Shown: in pieces, positions 42,313 through 51,660 of the stretch | Position numbering within the stretch: the stretch's first letter is position 1 | Layout: each line of letters begins with the position of its first letter | Source of the DNA: Streptomyces sedi | GTDB lineage: Bacteria; Actinomycetota; Actinomycetes; Streptomycetales; Streptomycetaceae | DNA: 64,000 bases | Direction: 5' to 3' | Assembly: GCF_006335015.1 (NCBI RefSeq) | Contig: NZ_VDGT01000001.1 | Location: forward strand, 1 to 64,000 | Translations under genes and position numbers: made by a program | Notes under the pieces: generated by a model | The model's input: the letters and a program-made list of their open reading frames with translations, nothing else | The model's database searches: none | Told to the model about the DNA's origin: nothing

Positions 42313-44322
42313 TCAGTCCCCGTTGCCCGGGGTCGGCGTCGTCTTCTGGATCTGCATCAGGAACTCGGCGTTGGACTTGGTCTTCTTCATCCGGTCCAGC
42401 AGCAGCTCCATGGCCTGCTGCTGGTCGAGCGCGTGCAGCACCCGGCGAAGCTTCCAGACCACGGCCAGCTCCTCGGAGCCCATCAGGATCTCCTCCTTCC
42501 GGGTCGCGGAGGCGTCCACGTCCACGGCGGGGAAGATCCGCTTCTCGGCGAGCTTGCGGTCGAGCTTGAGCTCCATGTTGCCGGTGCCCTTGAACTCCTC
42601 GAAGATCACCTCGTCCATCCGCGAGCCGGTCTCGACCAGCGCGGTGGCCAGGATGGTCAGCGAGCCGCCGTCCTCGATGTTCCGGGCGGCGCCGAAGAAC
42701 TTCTTCGGCGGGTAGAGCGCCGCGGAGTCCACACCGCCGGAGAGGATGCGCCCGGAGGCCGGGGCCGCCAGGTTGTAGGCGCGGCCGAGGCGGGTGAGGT
42801 TGTCGAGCAGCACCACCACGTCGTGCCCCAGCTCCACCAGCCGCTTCGCCCGCTCGATGGCCAGCTCGGCGATGGTGGTGTGGTCCTCCGACGGCCGGTC
42901 GAAGGTCGAGGAGATGACCTCGCCCTTGACCGCGCGCTGCACGTCGGTGACCTCTTCGGGACGCTCGTCGACCAGGACGACCATCAGGTGGCACTCGGGG
43001 TTGTTCGTCGTGATGGCGTTGGCGATCGACTGCATGATCGTGGTCTTGCCGGTGCGCGGCGGTGCCACGATCAGGCCGCGCTGGCCCTTGCCGATCGGGG
43101 TGATCAGGTCGATGATCCGGGTCAGCAGGGCGCTGGGGTCGGTCTCCAGCCGCAGCCGCTCCTGCGGGTAGAGCGGGGTGAGCTTGTTGAACTCGGGACG
43201 GCCGCGGCCGGAGTCGATGCCCATCCCGTTGACCGAGTCCAGCCGCACCAGGGCGTTGAACTTCTCCCGGCGCTCGCCGTCGCGCGGCTGCCGCACCGCG
43301 CCGGTCACGTGGTCGCCCTTGCGCAGGCCGTTCTTGCGGACCTGGGCGAGCGAGACGTACACGTCGTTGGGGCCCGGCAGATAGCCGGAGGTGCGCACGA
43401 ACGCGTAGTTGTCGAGGATGTCGAGGATGCCCGCGACGGGGATCAGCACGTCGTCGTCGTTGATCTGCGGCTCGACGACCTCGTCGCGTCCGCGACGGCC
43501 CCTCCGGTCCCGGTAGCGACCGCGGCGACCGCGGCGACCGCCGTCGAAGTCGTCGTCGCGGTTGTCGCGGTTGTTGTCGCGGTTGTCGCGGTCCCTGCCG
43601 CCGTCCTTGTCGCGGTTGCGCCCGCCGCCCTGGTTGTTGTTCTGGCCGCCCTGGCGGTCGCCGCCCTGGTTGTTCTGGCCCTGGCGCTCGCCCTTGCCGC
43701 GGCGCTCGCGCTTGCCCTGGCGGTCGGAGCCGGCCTCGCCCTTGCCGCCGTCGTTCCGGCCGCCGTCGCCGCCCTTGCCCTCGTGGCTCTTGCCGTCGTG
43801 GCTCTTGCCGTCGTTGCCGGGGGCCTCGGACCTGGCGTTCTCGCCCTTGCCCTCGGAGGCGCGGGGCGCGCGGCGCTCCTTCTCGGCCGGCTCGGCGGAG
43901 CCCTTCGGCTCGGCGGCCCTGGCGGCCTTCGGCGCCTCGGGCTGGTTCTCGGCGGGCTGGCCGGGGATCTCGATCTGGCCCTCCTCGCCCGTGCGGGCCC
44001 GGGAGGTGCTGCGGCGCTTCGGCTTCTCGGCCGGGGCGGACTCGGCGCGCTCCGCGGCCTGGCCGCCGGAGCCGGCGGCCTGCTTCTCCTTGATCACCTC
44101 GATCAACTGGCTCTTGCGCATCCGCGCGGTGCCCCTGATCCCGAGCTGGGAGGCGACCTGCTGCAATTCAGCCAGGACCATCCCGTCGAGGCCCGTACCA
44201 GAACGCCGGCGTCGGGGAGCGGCGGAGGCGGCGGGAGCGTCCGTGGCGGACGCGGTGGCAGCACCGGAAGTCTTGTCGGCGCTGTCGGCACTCACGCCCA
44301 TCAGATCGGTGGTGTCGCTCAC
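42313..44322 (-). CDS. rho: Transcription termination factor Rho with long RG/N-rich insertion
   Basis: The protein has 669 residues, against about 420 in E. coli. A short Rho-N SAP-like segment (LDGMVLAELQQVASQLGIRGTARMRKSQLIEVI) is followed by about 210 residues of Lys/Glu/Ala then Arg/Gly/Asn/Asp low-complexity sequence (DRDNRDNNRDNRDDD-like runs and GRRGRRGRYRDRRG). The cold-shock RNA-binding domain and the RecA-type motor follow, with Walker A PPRTGKTT and Walker B MVVLVDERPEEV. Insertions of this type occur in actinobacterial Rho and widen RNA binding and bicyclomycin response. GTG 44322 has GGAAGGA at good spacing. Confidence 0.96.
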   Translation of the reverse strand: MSDTTDLMGVSADSADKTSGAATASATDAPAASAAPRRRRSGTGLDGMVLAELQQVASQLGIRGTARMRKSQLIEVIKEKQAAGSGGQAAERAESAPAEKPKRRSTSRARTGEEGQIEIPGQPAENQPEAPKAARAAEPKGSAEPAEKERRAPRASEGKGENARSEAPGNDGKSHDGKSHEGKGGDGGRNDGGKGEAGSDRQGKRERRGKGERQGQNNQGGDRQGGQNNNQGGGRNRDKDGGRDRDNRDNNRDNRDDDFDGGRRGRRGRYRDRRGRRGRDEVVEPQINDDDVLIPVAGILDILDNYAFVRTSGYLPGPNDVYVSLAQVRKNGLRKGDHVTGAVRQPRDGERREKFNALVRLDSVNGMGIDSGRGRPEFNKLTPLYPQERLRLETDPSALLTRIIDLITPIGKGQRGLIVAPPRTGKTTIMQSIANAITTNNPECHLMVVLVDERPEEVTDVQRAVKGEVISSTFDRPSEDHTTIAELAIERAKRLVELGHDVVVLLDNLTRLGRAYNLAAPASGRILSGGVDSAALYPPKKFFGAARNIEDGGSLTILATALVETGSRMDEVIFEEFKGTGNMELKLDRKLAEKRIFPAVDVDASATRKEEILMGSEELAVVWKLRRVLHALDQQQAMELLLDRMKKTKSNAEFLMQIQKTTPTPGNGD

Positions 44323-44790
44323 TAAGGGTCCTTCCCTGGAGCGGACGTCGGCCTGTCTGGCTCGGCGACCGGTCGTGCTGTCCGGCTGCGGCCCCTTCGC
44401 TGAGGTCCGGCCGGTGCGGTAAACCCGCCTGTTCGATCACGGCGGAAGATCAATGCGTGGTGGTACGCGGGGATCGACGAGACACGTCGAAGAAACGTTG
44501 AACCGTCGAACCGGCGTACCGGTTCCGGAGCGTGCTCGGCGCTACCAGGCAGGCTGCTCAGGCAGATGAGGGAGGCTCCCGGAAGAAGATCGGTCCCACG
44601 ATACGGAACCCGGATTCCGCACGCATTCTGTGTGACGCCCGACAGAACGGTACGTGCGGACTTGAGATTAACACTACCGGATACTGCCTTCATTCCCCCT
44701 CTCCGCGGTTCTTCACGTGCGTTTCCCCGAGCGCGCCGGCGTATGCGCGGACGTGCCCGTCCGCCGCGCGCCGGGCGCCGCACGGGCGCC
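44323..44790 (-). promoter_or_regulatory. Long leader/intergenic region upstream of rho
   Basis: These 468 bases lie between the thrB stop and the rho start, without a convincing gene. An AT-richer patch near 44655-44690 (minus-strand TAGTGTTAAT) may hold the promoter, leaving an untranslated leader of over 300 bases. rho is usually autoregulated through its leader, so the length is meaningful. Confidence 0.4.
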
Positions 44791-45717
44791 TCACGCGGCG
44801 GCCCCGGCCAGCGGGAGCACCGAGGCGCCCGCGGTGTCCAGGGAAAGTCGGTTGGCCGCCCAGCCCTCGCCGGCCAGCAGCGCGCTCTTGTCGACCTGGG
44901 CCTCGTCGGCCAGCGCCAGGACCGTCGGCCCCGCGCCCGAGATGACCGCCGGCACGCCCTCGGCGCGCAGCCGCCCCACCAGCTCCATGCTCTCCGGCAT
45001 CGCCGGCGCGCGGTAGTCCTGGTGGATCCGGTCGTCCGTGGCGGGAAGCAGCAACTCGGGGCGCCTGGTCAGCGCCTCGACGAGCAGCGCGGCGCGACCC
45101 GCGTTGACCGCCGCGTCGGCGTGCGGAACGGCGCGCGGCAGCAGCCCGCGCGCGGTCTCGGTGGCGAGCGGGCGCGCCGGCACGAACACCAGCGGGACCA
45201 CGGTCGCCGCGGGCTCCATCCGGATGGCGCGCACCGCCCCCGACTCGCCCCAGGCCAGGGTGAATCCGCCGAGCAGACAGGCCGCCACGTTGTCCGGGTG
45301 GCCCTCGATCTCGGAGGCCAGCTCCAGCAGCGCCACATCGTCCAACTTGGCCTCGCCGCCGGTCGTCACGGCCCGTGCGGCGACCAGTCCCGCGCAGATC
45401 GCCGCCGAGGAGGAGCCGAGGCCGCGCCCGTGCGGGACGCGGTTGGCGCAGACGATCTCAAGTCCCCTCGGCTGCCCGCCGAGCGCGTCGAACGCGGTGC
45501 GCAACGTGCGGACCAGCAGGTTGGATTCGTCGCGCGGGACGGAGTCGGCGCCCTCCCCCGCGATGTCCAGGTGCAGCCCGGATTCGGCGACCCGCACCAC
45601 CACGTCGTCGTAGAGACCGAGCGCCAGGCCCAGGGCGTCGAAGCCGGGGCCGAGGTTGGCGCTGGTGGCGGGCACGCGGACGCGGACCGCGGCGGCGCGG
45701 AAGGCGGGATGGGCCAT
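44791..45717 (-). CDS. thrB: Homoserine kinase
   Basis: The protein has 308 residues of the GHMP kinase family: VRVPATSANLGPGFDALGLAL at the N-terminus, ATP loop PHGRGLGSSSAAICAG, EGHPDNVAACLLGGF and the C-terminal GAGPTVLALAD. It phosphorylates homoserine for threonine synthesis. ATG 45717 (MAHPAFRAAAV) matches the family start; a longer frame from 45786 adds a non-conserved Cys-rich stretch. It lies 217 bases after thrC on the same strand. Confidence 0.95.
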   Translation of the reverse strand: MAHPAFRAAAVRVRVPATSANLGPGFDALGLALGLYDDVVVRVAESGLHLDIAGEGADSVPRDESNLLVRTLRTAFDALGGQPRGLEIVCANRVPHGRGLGSSSAAICAGLVAARAVTTGGEAKLDDVALLELASEIEGHPDNVAACLLGGFTLAWGESGAVRAIRMEPAATVVPLVFVPARPLATETARGLLPRAVPHADAAVNAGRAALLVEALTRRPELLLPATDDRIHQDYRAPAMPESMELVGRLRAEGVPAVISGAGPTVLALADEAQVDKSALLAGEGWAANRLSLDTAGASVLPLAGAAA

Positions 45718-45934
45718 CGCTCGATGACTCTCCTTGGTGAGATGTGCGGCGCGTGTCCCCTGCGGACACGCGGCACACGGGAGCACACGGCGGCGCGTAT
45801 CGGACGGTGGACCACTCGGGCGCGTACGGCCACGAGTGGCTGACCACTCCGGGACGAATACCAGCCTATCGAAGGAAGGTTCAGACGCGATACAGGGCCG
45901 TCAGGTGTCGCGGAACACGGGGCGTGCCGGCGCG

Positions 45935-47017
45935 TCAGGCCAGGCCAAGCCGCTCGGCGGCGGCGTCGGCGTCCACCGGGACCACGATGGGCCGGGGCGC
46001 GCCGGCCACCGCCCAGTCGGGGTCCTTCAGCCCGTTGCCGGTGACCGTGCACACCACGCGCTGCCCGCGCTCCAGGCCGCCGGCCTCGGCCGTCTTCAGC
46101 AGCCCGGCGACCGAGGCGGCCGAGGCCGGCTCGACGAAGACGCCCTCGCGGGAGGCCAACAGCCGGTAGGCGGACAGGATCTGACGGTCGGTCACCTCGT
46201 CGATGAAGCCGCCGGACGCGTCCCGCGCCGCCTCGGCCTGCGTCCAGGAGGCGGGGTTGCCGATGCGGATCGCGGTGGCGATGGTGGTCGGGTCCTTCAC
46301 CGGCTCGCCGCGCACGATCGGGGCGGCGCCGCTGGCCTGGAAGCCCCACATCCGGGGGGTGCGGGTGGCCAGCCCGTCGGCCGCGTACTCGCCGTACCCC
46401 TTCCAGTAGGCCGTGATGTTGCCCGCGTTGCCCACCGGCAGCACGTGGATGTCGGGGGCGTCGCCGAGGCGGTCGACGACCTCGAAGGCCGCGGTCTTCT
46501 GGCCCTCGATGCGGGCGGGGTTGACCGAGTTGACCAGCGCCACCGGGTACTTCTCCGACAGGCCGCGGGCCAGTGTCAGGCAGTCGTCGAAGTTCCCGTC
46601 GACCTGGAGGATGCGCGAGCCGTGGACCAGCGCCTGGCCCATCTTGCCCAGCGCGATCTTGCCCTGCGGCACGAGCACCGCGCAGACCATCCCGGCGCGC
46701 ACCGCGTAGGCGGCGGCCGAGGCGGAGGTGTTGCCCGTGGAGGCGCAGATCACCGCCTGGGCGCCGGCCTCCTTGGCGTGCGAGATGGCCATGGTCATCC
46801 CGCGGTCCTTGAAGGAACCGGTCGGGTTGGCGCCCTCCACCTTGAGGTACACCTCGCACCCGGTGCGCTCGGAGAGCGTCTCCGCCGCGACCAGCGGGGT
46901 GCCGCCCTCGCCCAGCGTGACGACGGGTGTCCGCCCGGTCACCGGGAGCCGGTCGCGGTACTCCTCGATCACGCCGCGCCACTGCCCGTTGGCGCGGGTG
47001 GATGCGTTCATGCCCAT
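45935..47017 (-). CDS. thrC: Threonine synthase
   Basis: The protein has 360 residues. The PLP lysine lies in [14 protein letters not shown] (about 65-78), with [14 protein letters not shown] and [16 protein letters not shown] for phosphate and cofactor binding. It is the short, fold-type II form typical of actinobacteria. It converts O-phosphohomoserine to threonine. It follows hom by 69 bases; hom-thrC-thrB form the threonine branch. Confidence 0.96.
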   Translation of the reverse strand: MGMNASTRANGQWRGVIEEYRDRLPVTGRTPVVTLGEGGTPLVAAETLSERTGCEVYLKVEGANPTGSFKDRGMTMAISHAKEAGAQAVICASTGNTSASAAAYAVRAGMVCAVLVPQGKIALGKMGQALVHGSRILQVDGNFDDCLTLARGLSEKYPVALVNSVNPARIEGQKTAAFEVVDRLGDAPDIHVLPVGNAGNITAYWKGYGEYAADGLATRTPRMWGFQASGAAPIVRGEPVKDPTTIATAIRIGNPASWTQAEAARDASGGFIDEVTDRQILSAYRLLASREGVFVEPASAASVAGLLKTAEAGGLERGQRVVCTVTGNGLKDPDWAVAGAPRPIVVPVDADAAAERLGLA

Positions 47018-47086
47018 CTCATTCCTTCTGCTCGCCCCGGGGAAGGCTTCCCGTGGGGTGGATTGCGCTGTGCACGGTGTCGCCGT

Positions 47087-48388
47087 TCACTCACCCTCGA
47101 CGTACATGATGCTGGCCACACCGTGCACCGTGTCCAGCCCACGCAGCGCCTCGACGGTCGCGCCGAGCGCCGCGTCCGGCGCCCGGTGGGTGACGACGAC
47201 CAGCTCGGCCTCGCCGTCCTTGCCGCTCTGCCGGACCGTGTCGATGGAGACCCCGTGATCGGCGAAGACCTGCGCACACTGGGCCAGGACGCCCGGTTTG
47301 TCCATCACGTCGAGGCTGATGTGGTACCGGGTGACCACCTCGCCCATCGGGCGGACCGGCAGCCGCGCGTACGCCGACTCCCCGGGGCCGCGGCCCCCGT
47401 TGAGCTTGTTGCGGCAGGCCGCGACCAGGTCGCCCAGGACCGCCGACGCGGTCGGCGCGCCGCCGGCGCCGGGGCCGTAGAACATCAACTGCCCGGCCGA
47501 GTCGGCCTCGACGAAGACCGCGTTGTACGCCTCGCGCACCGAGGCCAGCGGATGGCTGAGCGGAATCATCGCCGGGTGCACCCGGGCAGTCACCGAGCGT
47601 CCGTCCTGGGACCGTTCGCAGATGGCCAGCAACTTGACCGTGCGGCCCATCGCGCGGGCGCTGGCGATGTCCGAGGCGGTGACCTCGGTGATCCCCTCGC
47701 GGTGCACGTCGTCCAGGCTGACCCGCGAGTGGAAGGCGATGCCGGCCAGGATCGCCGCCTTAGCCGCCGCGTCGAAGCCCTCCACGTCGGCCGTCGGGTC
47801 GGCCTCCGCGTAGCCGAGCGCCGACGCCTCGGCCAGCGCCTCGCCGTAGCCGGCGCCGGTGGACTCCATCCGGTCCAGGATGAAGTTGGTCGTGCCGTTG
47901 ACGATGCCCAGCACCCGGTTGACCCGGTCGCCCGCCAGCGACTCGCGCAACGGCCGCAGCAGCGGGATGGCGCCGGCGACCGCCGCCTCGAAGTACAGGT
48001 CAGCGCCGTGCCGTTCGGCCTCCGCGTACCGCGCCGGGCCGTCCTGGGCGAGCAGCGCCTTGTTGGCCGTGACCACGCTCGCGCCGTGCGCGAAGGCACT
48101 GTCGATGAGCGTCCGGGCCGGCTCGATGCCCCCGATCAGCTCGACCACCACATCGATGTCGCCCGAGGCCACCAGACCGGCCGCGTCCGTGGTGACCAGC
48201 TCCGGCGGCACCGTCTCGCGCACCCGGTCCGGGCGACGCACCGCGACCCCCGCCAGCTCGACGGGCGCGCCGACCCGGGCCGCGAGGTCGTCCGCCTGCG
48301 TCAGCAACAGCCGGGCCACCTGCGAACCGACCACGCCGCAGCCAAGCAGCGCCACCCTCAACGGGCGCGACGAGCGAGTGCCCACCAT
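47087..48388 (-). CDS. hom: Homoserine dehydrogenase with C-terminal ACT domain
   Basis: The protein has 433 residues. The nucleotide-binding GCGVVGSQVARLL is near the start, the catalytic domain has GIVNGTTNFILDRM and GYAEADPTADVEGFDAAAKAAIL, and a C-terminal ACT domain (about 350-433, YHISLDVMDKPGVLAQCAQVFADHGVSIDTV region) is expected to bind threonine for feedback control. It reduces aspartate semialdehyde to homoserine. lysA lies upstream but is separately terminated by the hairpin at 48499-48523. Confidence 0.96.
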   Translation of the reverse strand: MVGTRSSRPLRVALLGCGVVGSQVARLLLTQADDLAARVGAPVELAGVAVRRPDRVRETVPPELVTTDAAGLVASGDIDVVVELIGGIEPARTLIDSAFAHGASVVTANKALLAQDGPARYAEAERHGADLYFEAAVAGAIPLLRPLRESLAGDRVNRVLGIVNGTTNFILDRMESTGAGYGEALAEASALGYAEADPTADVEGFDAAAKAAILAGIAFHSRVSLDDVHREGITEVTASDIASARAMGRTVKLLAICERSQDGRSVTARVHPAMIPLSHPLASVREAYNAVFVEADSAGQLMFYGPGAGGAPTASAVLGDLVAACRNKLNGGRGPGESAYARLPVRPMGEVVTRYHISLDVMDKPGVLAQCAQVFADHGVSIDTVRQSGKDGEAELVVVTHRAPDAALGATVEALRGLDTVHGVASIMYVEGE

Positions 48389-48498
48389 TCGACCAGCCTT
48401 TCAGCTCACTCGGAACTACCAGTCTCACGCACCGGGGCCACGCCGCCCCGCCACGTTCACCATGCGGACGTGATCAACCGGGGAGTGGTCCGGGAAGT

Positions 48499-48523
48499 GG
48501 TCGCCCGCCGGCGGCGGGCGACC
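48499..48523 (-). terminator. Terminator hairpin after lysA
   Basis: A perfect 12+1+12 palindrome lies 8 bases past the lysA stop (minus strand). It suggests that hom has its own promoter in 48389-48498. Confidence 0.65.
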
Positions 48524-48530
48524 GCCCCGC

Positions 48531-49922
48531 TCACCCCACGTCCAGCCGCAACAGGTCCTCCTCCGTCTCCCTGCGGATCAGCGGACCCGCCATCCCGCCG
48601 GCCACCGCGACCACCGGCGGGCGCGGCGTGTGGTTGTAGTTGCTGGCCATCGACCGGCAGTAGGCGCCGGTGGCCGGCACAGCGACCAGGTCGCCGGGCG
48701 CCACGTCGGAGGGCAGATAAGCGTCCCTGACCACGATGTCACCGCTCTCGCAGTGCTTGCCCACCACCCGCACCAGCAGCGGAGGCGCGGCGGAGGCCCG
48801 GGAGACCAGCGCCACCGAGTACTCGGCGTCGTAGAGCGCGGTCCTGATGTTGTCCGACATCCCGCCGTCGACGCTCACATAGGTGCGCAGCCCCTCCAGC
48901 GGCTTGACCGTGCCCACCTCGTACAGCGTGAACGCCGTCGGCCCCACCACCGCGCGCCCCGGCTCCACCGACAGACGCGGCAGCGCGAGGCCGGCCGCCT
49001 CGCACTCGCGGTGGACGATGTCCCGCAGCGCCTTGGCGATCTGGTGCGGCTCGGCCGGGTCGTCGTCGGGGGTGTAGGCGATGCCGAGGCCGCCACCGAG
49101 GTCGATCTCCGGCAGCTCGACGCCGTGCCGGTCCCGCACCTCGCGCAGCAGCCCGACGACCCGGCGGGCCGAGACCTCGAAGCCCGCCATGTCGAAGATC
49201 TGCGAACCGATGTGGGAGTGCAGCCCGACCAGTTCGAGGCTGTCGGCGGCCAGCACGCGGCGCACCGCCTCCAGCGCGGAGCCGTCGGCGAGCGCCAGGC
49301 CGAACTTCTGGTCCTCGTGCGCGGTCGCGATGAACTCGTGGGTGTGCGCCTCGACGCCGACCGTCACCCGGATCTGCACCCGCTGGCGCACCCCGTGGCG
49401 GCGGGCGACCTCGGCCACCCGCTCGACCTCCTGGAACGAGTCCAGCACCACGCGGCCGACGCCGGCCGCCACCGCGCGCTCGATCTCGGCGACGGACTTG
49501 TTGTTGCCGTGCAGCGCGATACGCTCCGGCGGCATCCCGCCGGCCAGCGCGGTCGCCAGCTCGCCGCCGGTGCAGACGTCCAGATTCAGCCCCTCCTCGC
49601 GCAGCCAACGGACCACGGCGCGCGAGAGGAACGCCTTCCCGGCATAGAACACGTCCGCGTCCGGCGCGAAGGCGTCCCGCCAGGCACGGCAACGGGCGCG
49701 GAAGTCGGCCTCGTCGAGCACGAACGCGGGGGTGCCGAACTCCTCGGCCAGCGCGCGGACATCCATCCCGCCGACGGTCACGACGCCGTCGGCGCCACGG
49801 TGCACGGTGCGTGCCCAGACCTTCGGGTCCAGGGCGTTGAGGTCGACCGGGGGCGCCGAATAGTGGCCTTCGGGCAGCACGTCGGCATGGCGGGGGCCTG
49901 CGGGGTGGGCGGAACGACTCAT
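48531..49922 (-). CDS. lysA: Diaminopimelate decarboxylase
   Basis: The protein has 463 residues. The PLP lysine lies in [15 protein letters not shown] (about 92), and the fold-type III motifs [22 protein letters not shown] and [16 protein letters not shown] (Cys-x-x-x-D of the active site across the dimer) are present, with [15 protein letters not shown] near the C-terminus. It makes lysine from meso-diaminopimelate. It follows the ArgS-like gene by 70 bases; argS-lysA neighbourhood is typical for actinobacteria. Confidence 0.96.
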   Translation of the reverse strand: MSRSAHPAGPRHADVLPEGHYSAPPVDLNALDPKVWARTVHRGADGVVTVGGMDVRALAEEFGTPAFVLDEADFRARCRAWRDAFAPDADVFYAGKAFLSRAVVRWLREEGLNLDVCTGGELATALAGGMPPERIALHGNNKSVAEIERAVAAGVGRVVLDSFQEVERVAEVARRHGVRQRVQIRVTVGVEAHTHEFIATAHEDQKFGLALADGSALEAVRRVLAADSLELVGLHSHIGSQIFDMAGFEVSARRVVGLLREVRDRHGVELPEIDLGGGLGIAYTPDDDPAEPHQIAKALRDIVHRECEAAGLALPRLSVEPGRAVVGPTAFTLYEVGTVKPLEGLRTYVSVDGGMSDNIRTALYDAEYSVALVSRASAAPPLLVRVVGKHCESGDIVVRDAYLPSDVAPGDLVAVPATGAYCRSMASNYNHTPRPPVVAVAGGMAGPLIRRETEEDLLRLDVG

Positions 49923-49992
49923 GGGGTGACTTTCCTCGGATCTTCCTCGGATCTGGCGGGCCGCGCCTCGTTTCGGGGGTGCCCCGGAGGGT

Positions 49993-50766
49993 TCACAGCC
50001 GCTCGGGAGAGCTGATGCCCAGGGCGGTCAGGCCGTCGGCGAGCACCGTCCCGGCGGCCTGGGCGAGGGCCAGCCGGGCGCGGTGGACGGCCCCGGGTTT
50101 CTCGTCCCCCGTCGGGAGCGTGGGGCGGGCGGCCTCGACCGTCAGCAGGGCGTCGGCGATCGCGGTCAGCCGGGAGGCCGGGCGACCGCCGTCGCCGAGC
50201 GCCGTCAACAGCTCGCGTTCGGCGGGCAGTTCGAACGGGGCGGCGCCGGGGTCGGCGACCACGCCGAGGTCCGCGCCCGCGCGGACCAGGCCCGCGCAGC
50301 GGGCGCGGGCGTACCGCACCAGGAACAGCGGGTTCTCCTCGCGCTGGACCAGCAGCCCGCCCGCCGGGTCGCCGCCGGCGACGGCCGCCCAACGGGCGGC
50401 GTCCGCGGCGGGGTCGTCGGGAGGGCCGGGGGCCGGCGGGGCGGCGAGAACGGCGCGCAGCAGGGCGGCGTCGGCGTCGGTCGCCAGCGCGATCGTCAGA
50501 AAGCCGCCGCCCGTCACGTCGACACCGGCGACGCCCGGCTCCGCGGCCAGCCGCCGCCGCAGCAGCGCGGCGACCTCGGGCGCGGGCAGCCCCGCGGGGC
50601 CGGCGAGCCGCAGCGCGATCCCGGTCGACCAGACATGGGCGCCCACGTGCCGGGGCGGGCGGCGCAGCGCGGCCCGTTCGGGCAGCTCGGCGACCCGCAG
50701 CTCACCACCGTCCACCGCGTCGCGCACGGAGCGCAGCACGGCGTGGGAGAGCTGGGTCGGCGTCAC
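49993..50766 (-). CDS. ArgS-like protein: N-terminal and DALR domains without the catalytic core
   Basis: The protein has 257 residues. The first 100 or so ([17 protein letters not shown] ... [11 protein letters not shown]) correspond to the additional N-terminal domain of arginyl-tRNA synthetase. The C-terminal part ([24 protein letters not shown] ... [16 protein letters not shown]) is a DALR anticodon-binding domain ending in the ArgS-like C-terminus. The HIGH/KMSKS catalytic domain is absent, so it cannot charge tRNA alone. GTG 50766 overlaps the stop of the receiver gene by 4 bases. A tRNA-Arg(CCG) gene lies 660 bases away on the other strand. An RNA-binding or regulatory role is inferred. 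Confidence 0.8.
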   Translation of the reverse strand: MTPTQLSHAVLRSVRDAVDGGELRVAELPERAALRRPPRHVGAHVWSTGIALRLAGPAGLPAPEVAALLRRRLAAEPGVAGVDVTGGGFLTIALATDADAALLRAVLAAPPAPGPPDDPAADAARWAAVAGGDPAGGLLVQREENPLFLVRYARARCAGLVRAGADLGVVADPGAAPFELPAERELLTALGDGGRPASRLTAIADALLTVEAARPTLPTGDEKPGAVHRARLALAQAAGTVLADGLTALGISSPERL

Positions 50767-51272
50767 GGAGCAAGCGTACGAGAGGCGGGGGCGCACTCGG
50801 CCAGCGGTTTCACCAACTGGACGACCCGCCGCCTGCCCTCGACGCAGAACCACTTGACCAGACCGACCAGTTCGGCCGGCTCGAACGGCTTGCTCAGCAC
50901 GGCGTCGATCCCGCCACCCGGCGGCGCGTCCGGGCCTTCCCCGTCGCGTGCGCCGGGGGCGCGCGCCAGCCAGGGCGGCGGCCCCGCACCCGGCGGCCGG
51001 GGGTCGACGCTGGCCGACACCAGCAGCAACGGGATGTGCCGCGTCCTGCGGTCCAGCCGCAACCGGTCGACGGTACCGAGACCGTCGAGCCGGGGCATCG
51101 CCAGGTCCAGAGTGATCACGTCCGGTCGGAACCGGTGCACCCGCTCCAGGCACTCGGCGCCGTCGCAGGCGGTCATGACCTCGAACCCGTCAAGTTCGAG
51201 ATTGACCCTGATCAGCTGCCGGATGACCTGGCTGTCGTCCACCACCAGCACCCGGCCGGGAGCGCCTGGCAC
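50763..51272 (-). CDS. Stand-alone receiver-domain response regulator with Gly/Pro insertion
   Basis: The protein has 169 residues. The receiver motifs are D12/D13, phospho-acceptor D56 in DVITLDLAMPRLDG, S87 in LLLVSAS and K128 in VLSKPF. There is no output domain. Between the Ser and the Lys there are about 40 residues instead of about 20, largely Pro/Gly/Ala (PRPPGAGPPP, GPDAPPGGG), replacing helix 4, the usual signalling face. GTG 51272 gives the shortest complete receiver; the frame is open to 51419. It overlaps the ArgS-like gene by 4 bases, so the two are co-translated. Confidence 0.8.
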   Translation of the reverse strand: MPGAPGRVLVVDDSQVIRQLIRVNLELDGFEVMTACDGAECLERVHRFRPDVITLDLAMPRLDGLGTVDRLRLDRRTRHIPLLLVSASVDPRPPGAGPPPWLARAPGARDGEGPDAPPGGGIDAVLSKPFEPAELVGLVKWFCVEGRRRVVQLVKPLAECAPASRTLAP

Positions 51273-51429
51273 GAAGCCAGCGTAAGCGCGTACCACCGCC
51301 GCCGTCCGGCCTTTCCGGCAACTTCTACCCGGGAGTACTCGCCTCCGCACCCACGTGCGGAAACAACCGGTGCGAGCCACCCCGACCGAGCTGGTAGTGT
51401 TCTCTCCGTCGCCAACCAAGGCGCCAAGC

Positions 51430-51501
51430 GCCCCCGTAGCTCAGGGGATAGAGCAACGGCCTCCGGAGCCGTGTGCGCAGGTTCGAATCCTGCCGGGGGC
51501 A
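51430..51501 (+). tRNA. tRNA-Arg(CCG)
   Basis: A 72-base cloverleaf has acceptor stem GCCCCCG/CGGGGGC, a D arm, an anticodon arm ACGGC-CTCCGGA-GCCGT with CCG at 51463-51465 (reads CGG, Arg), and a T arm GCAGG-TTCGAAT-CCTGC. The 3' CCA is not encoded (ACCC follows). It marks the edge between conserved core and accessory DNA. Confidence 0.95.
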
Positions 51502-51660
51502 CCCAGAACGAGGGAACGGTCTACGGTTTCCTGACGAGTTCGGGTGCTGGCGTTTCGCCGCTTTACCTTCTTCCTTCCCTTATCAGGCTCCGCCCTGACG
51601 GCACCGGCCATGTCCGCTGCTCATCGGCTTCGAGAGCGCCCGGCGGCAAGGAGGGGACGG

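Noticed and set aside
43550..43720. Repeated GTTGTCGCGG-like motifs
   Set aside because: They are in-frame codon repeats of the Arg/Asp/Asn-rich insertion in Rho, not an independent repeat element.
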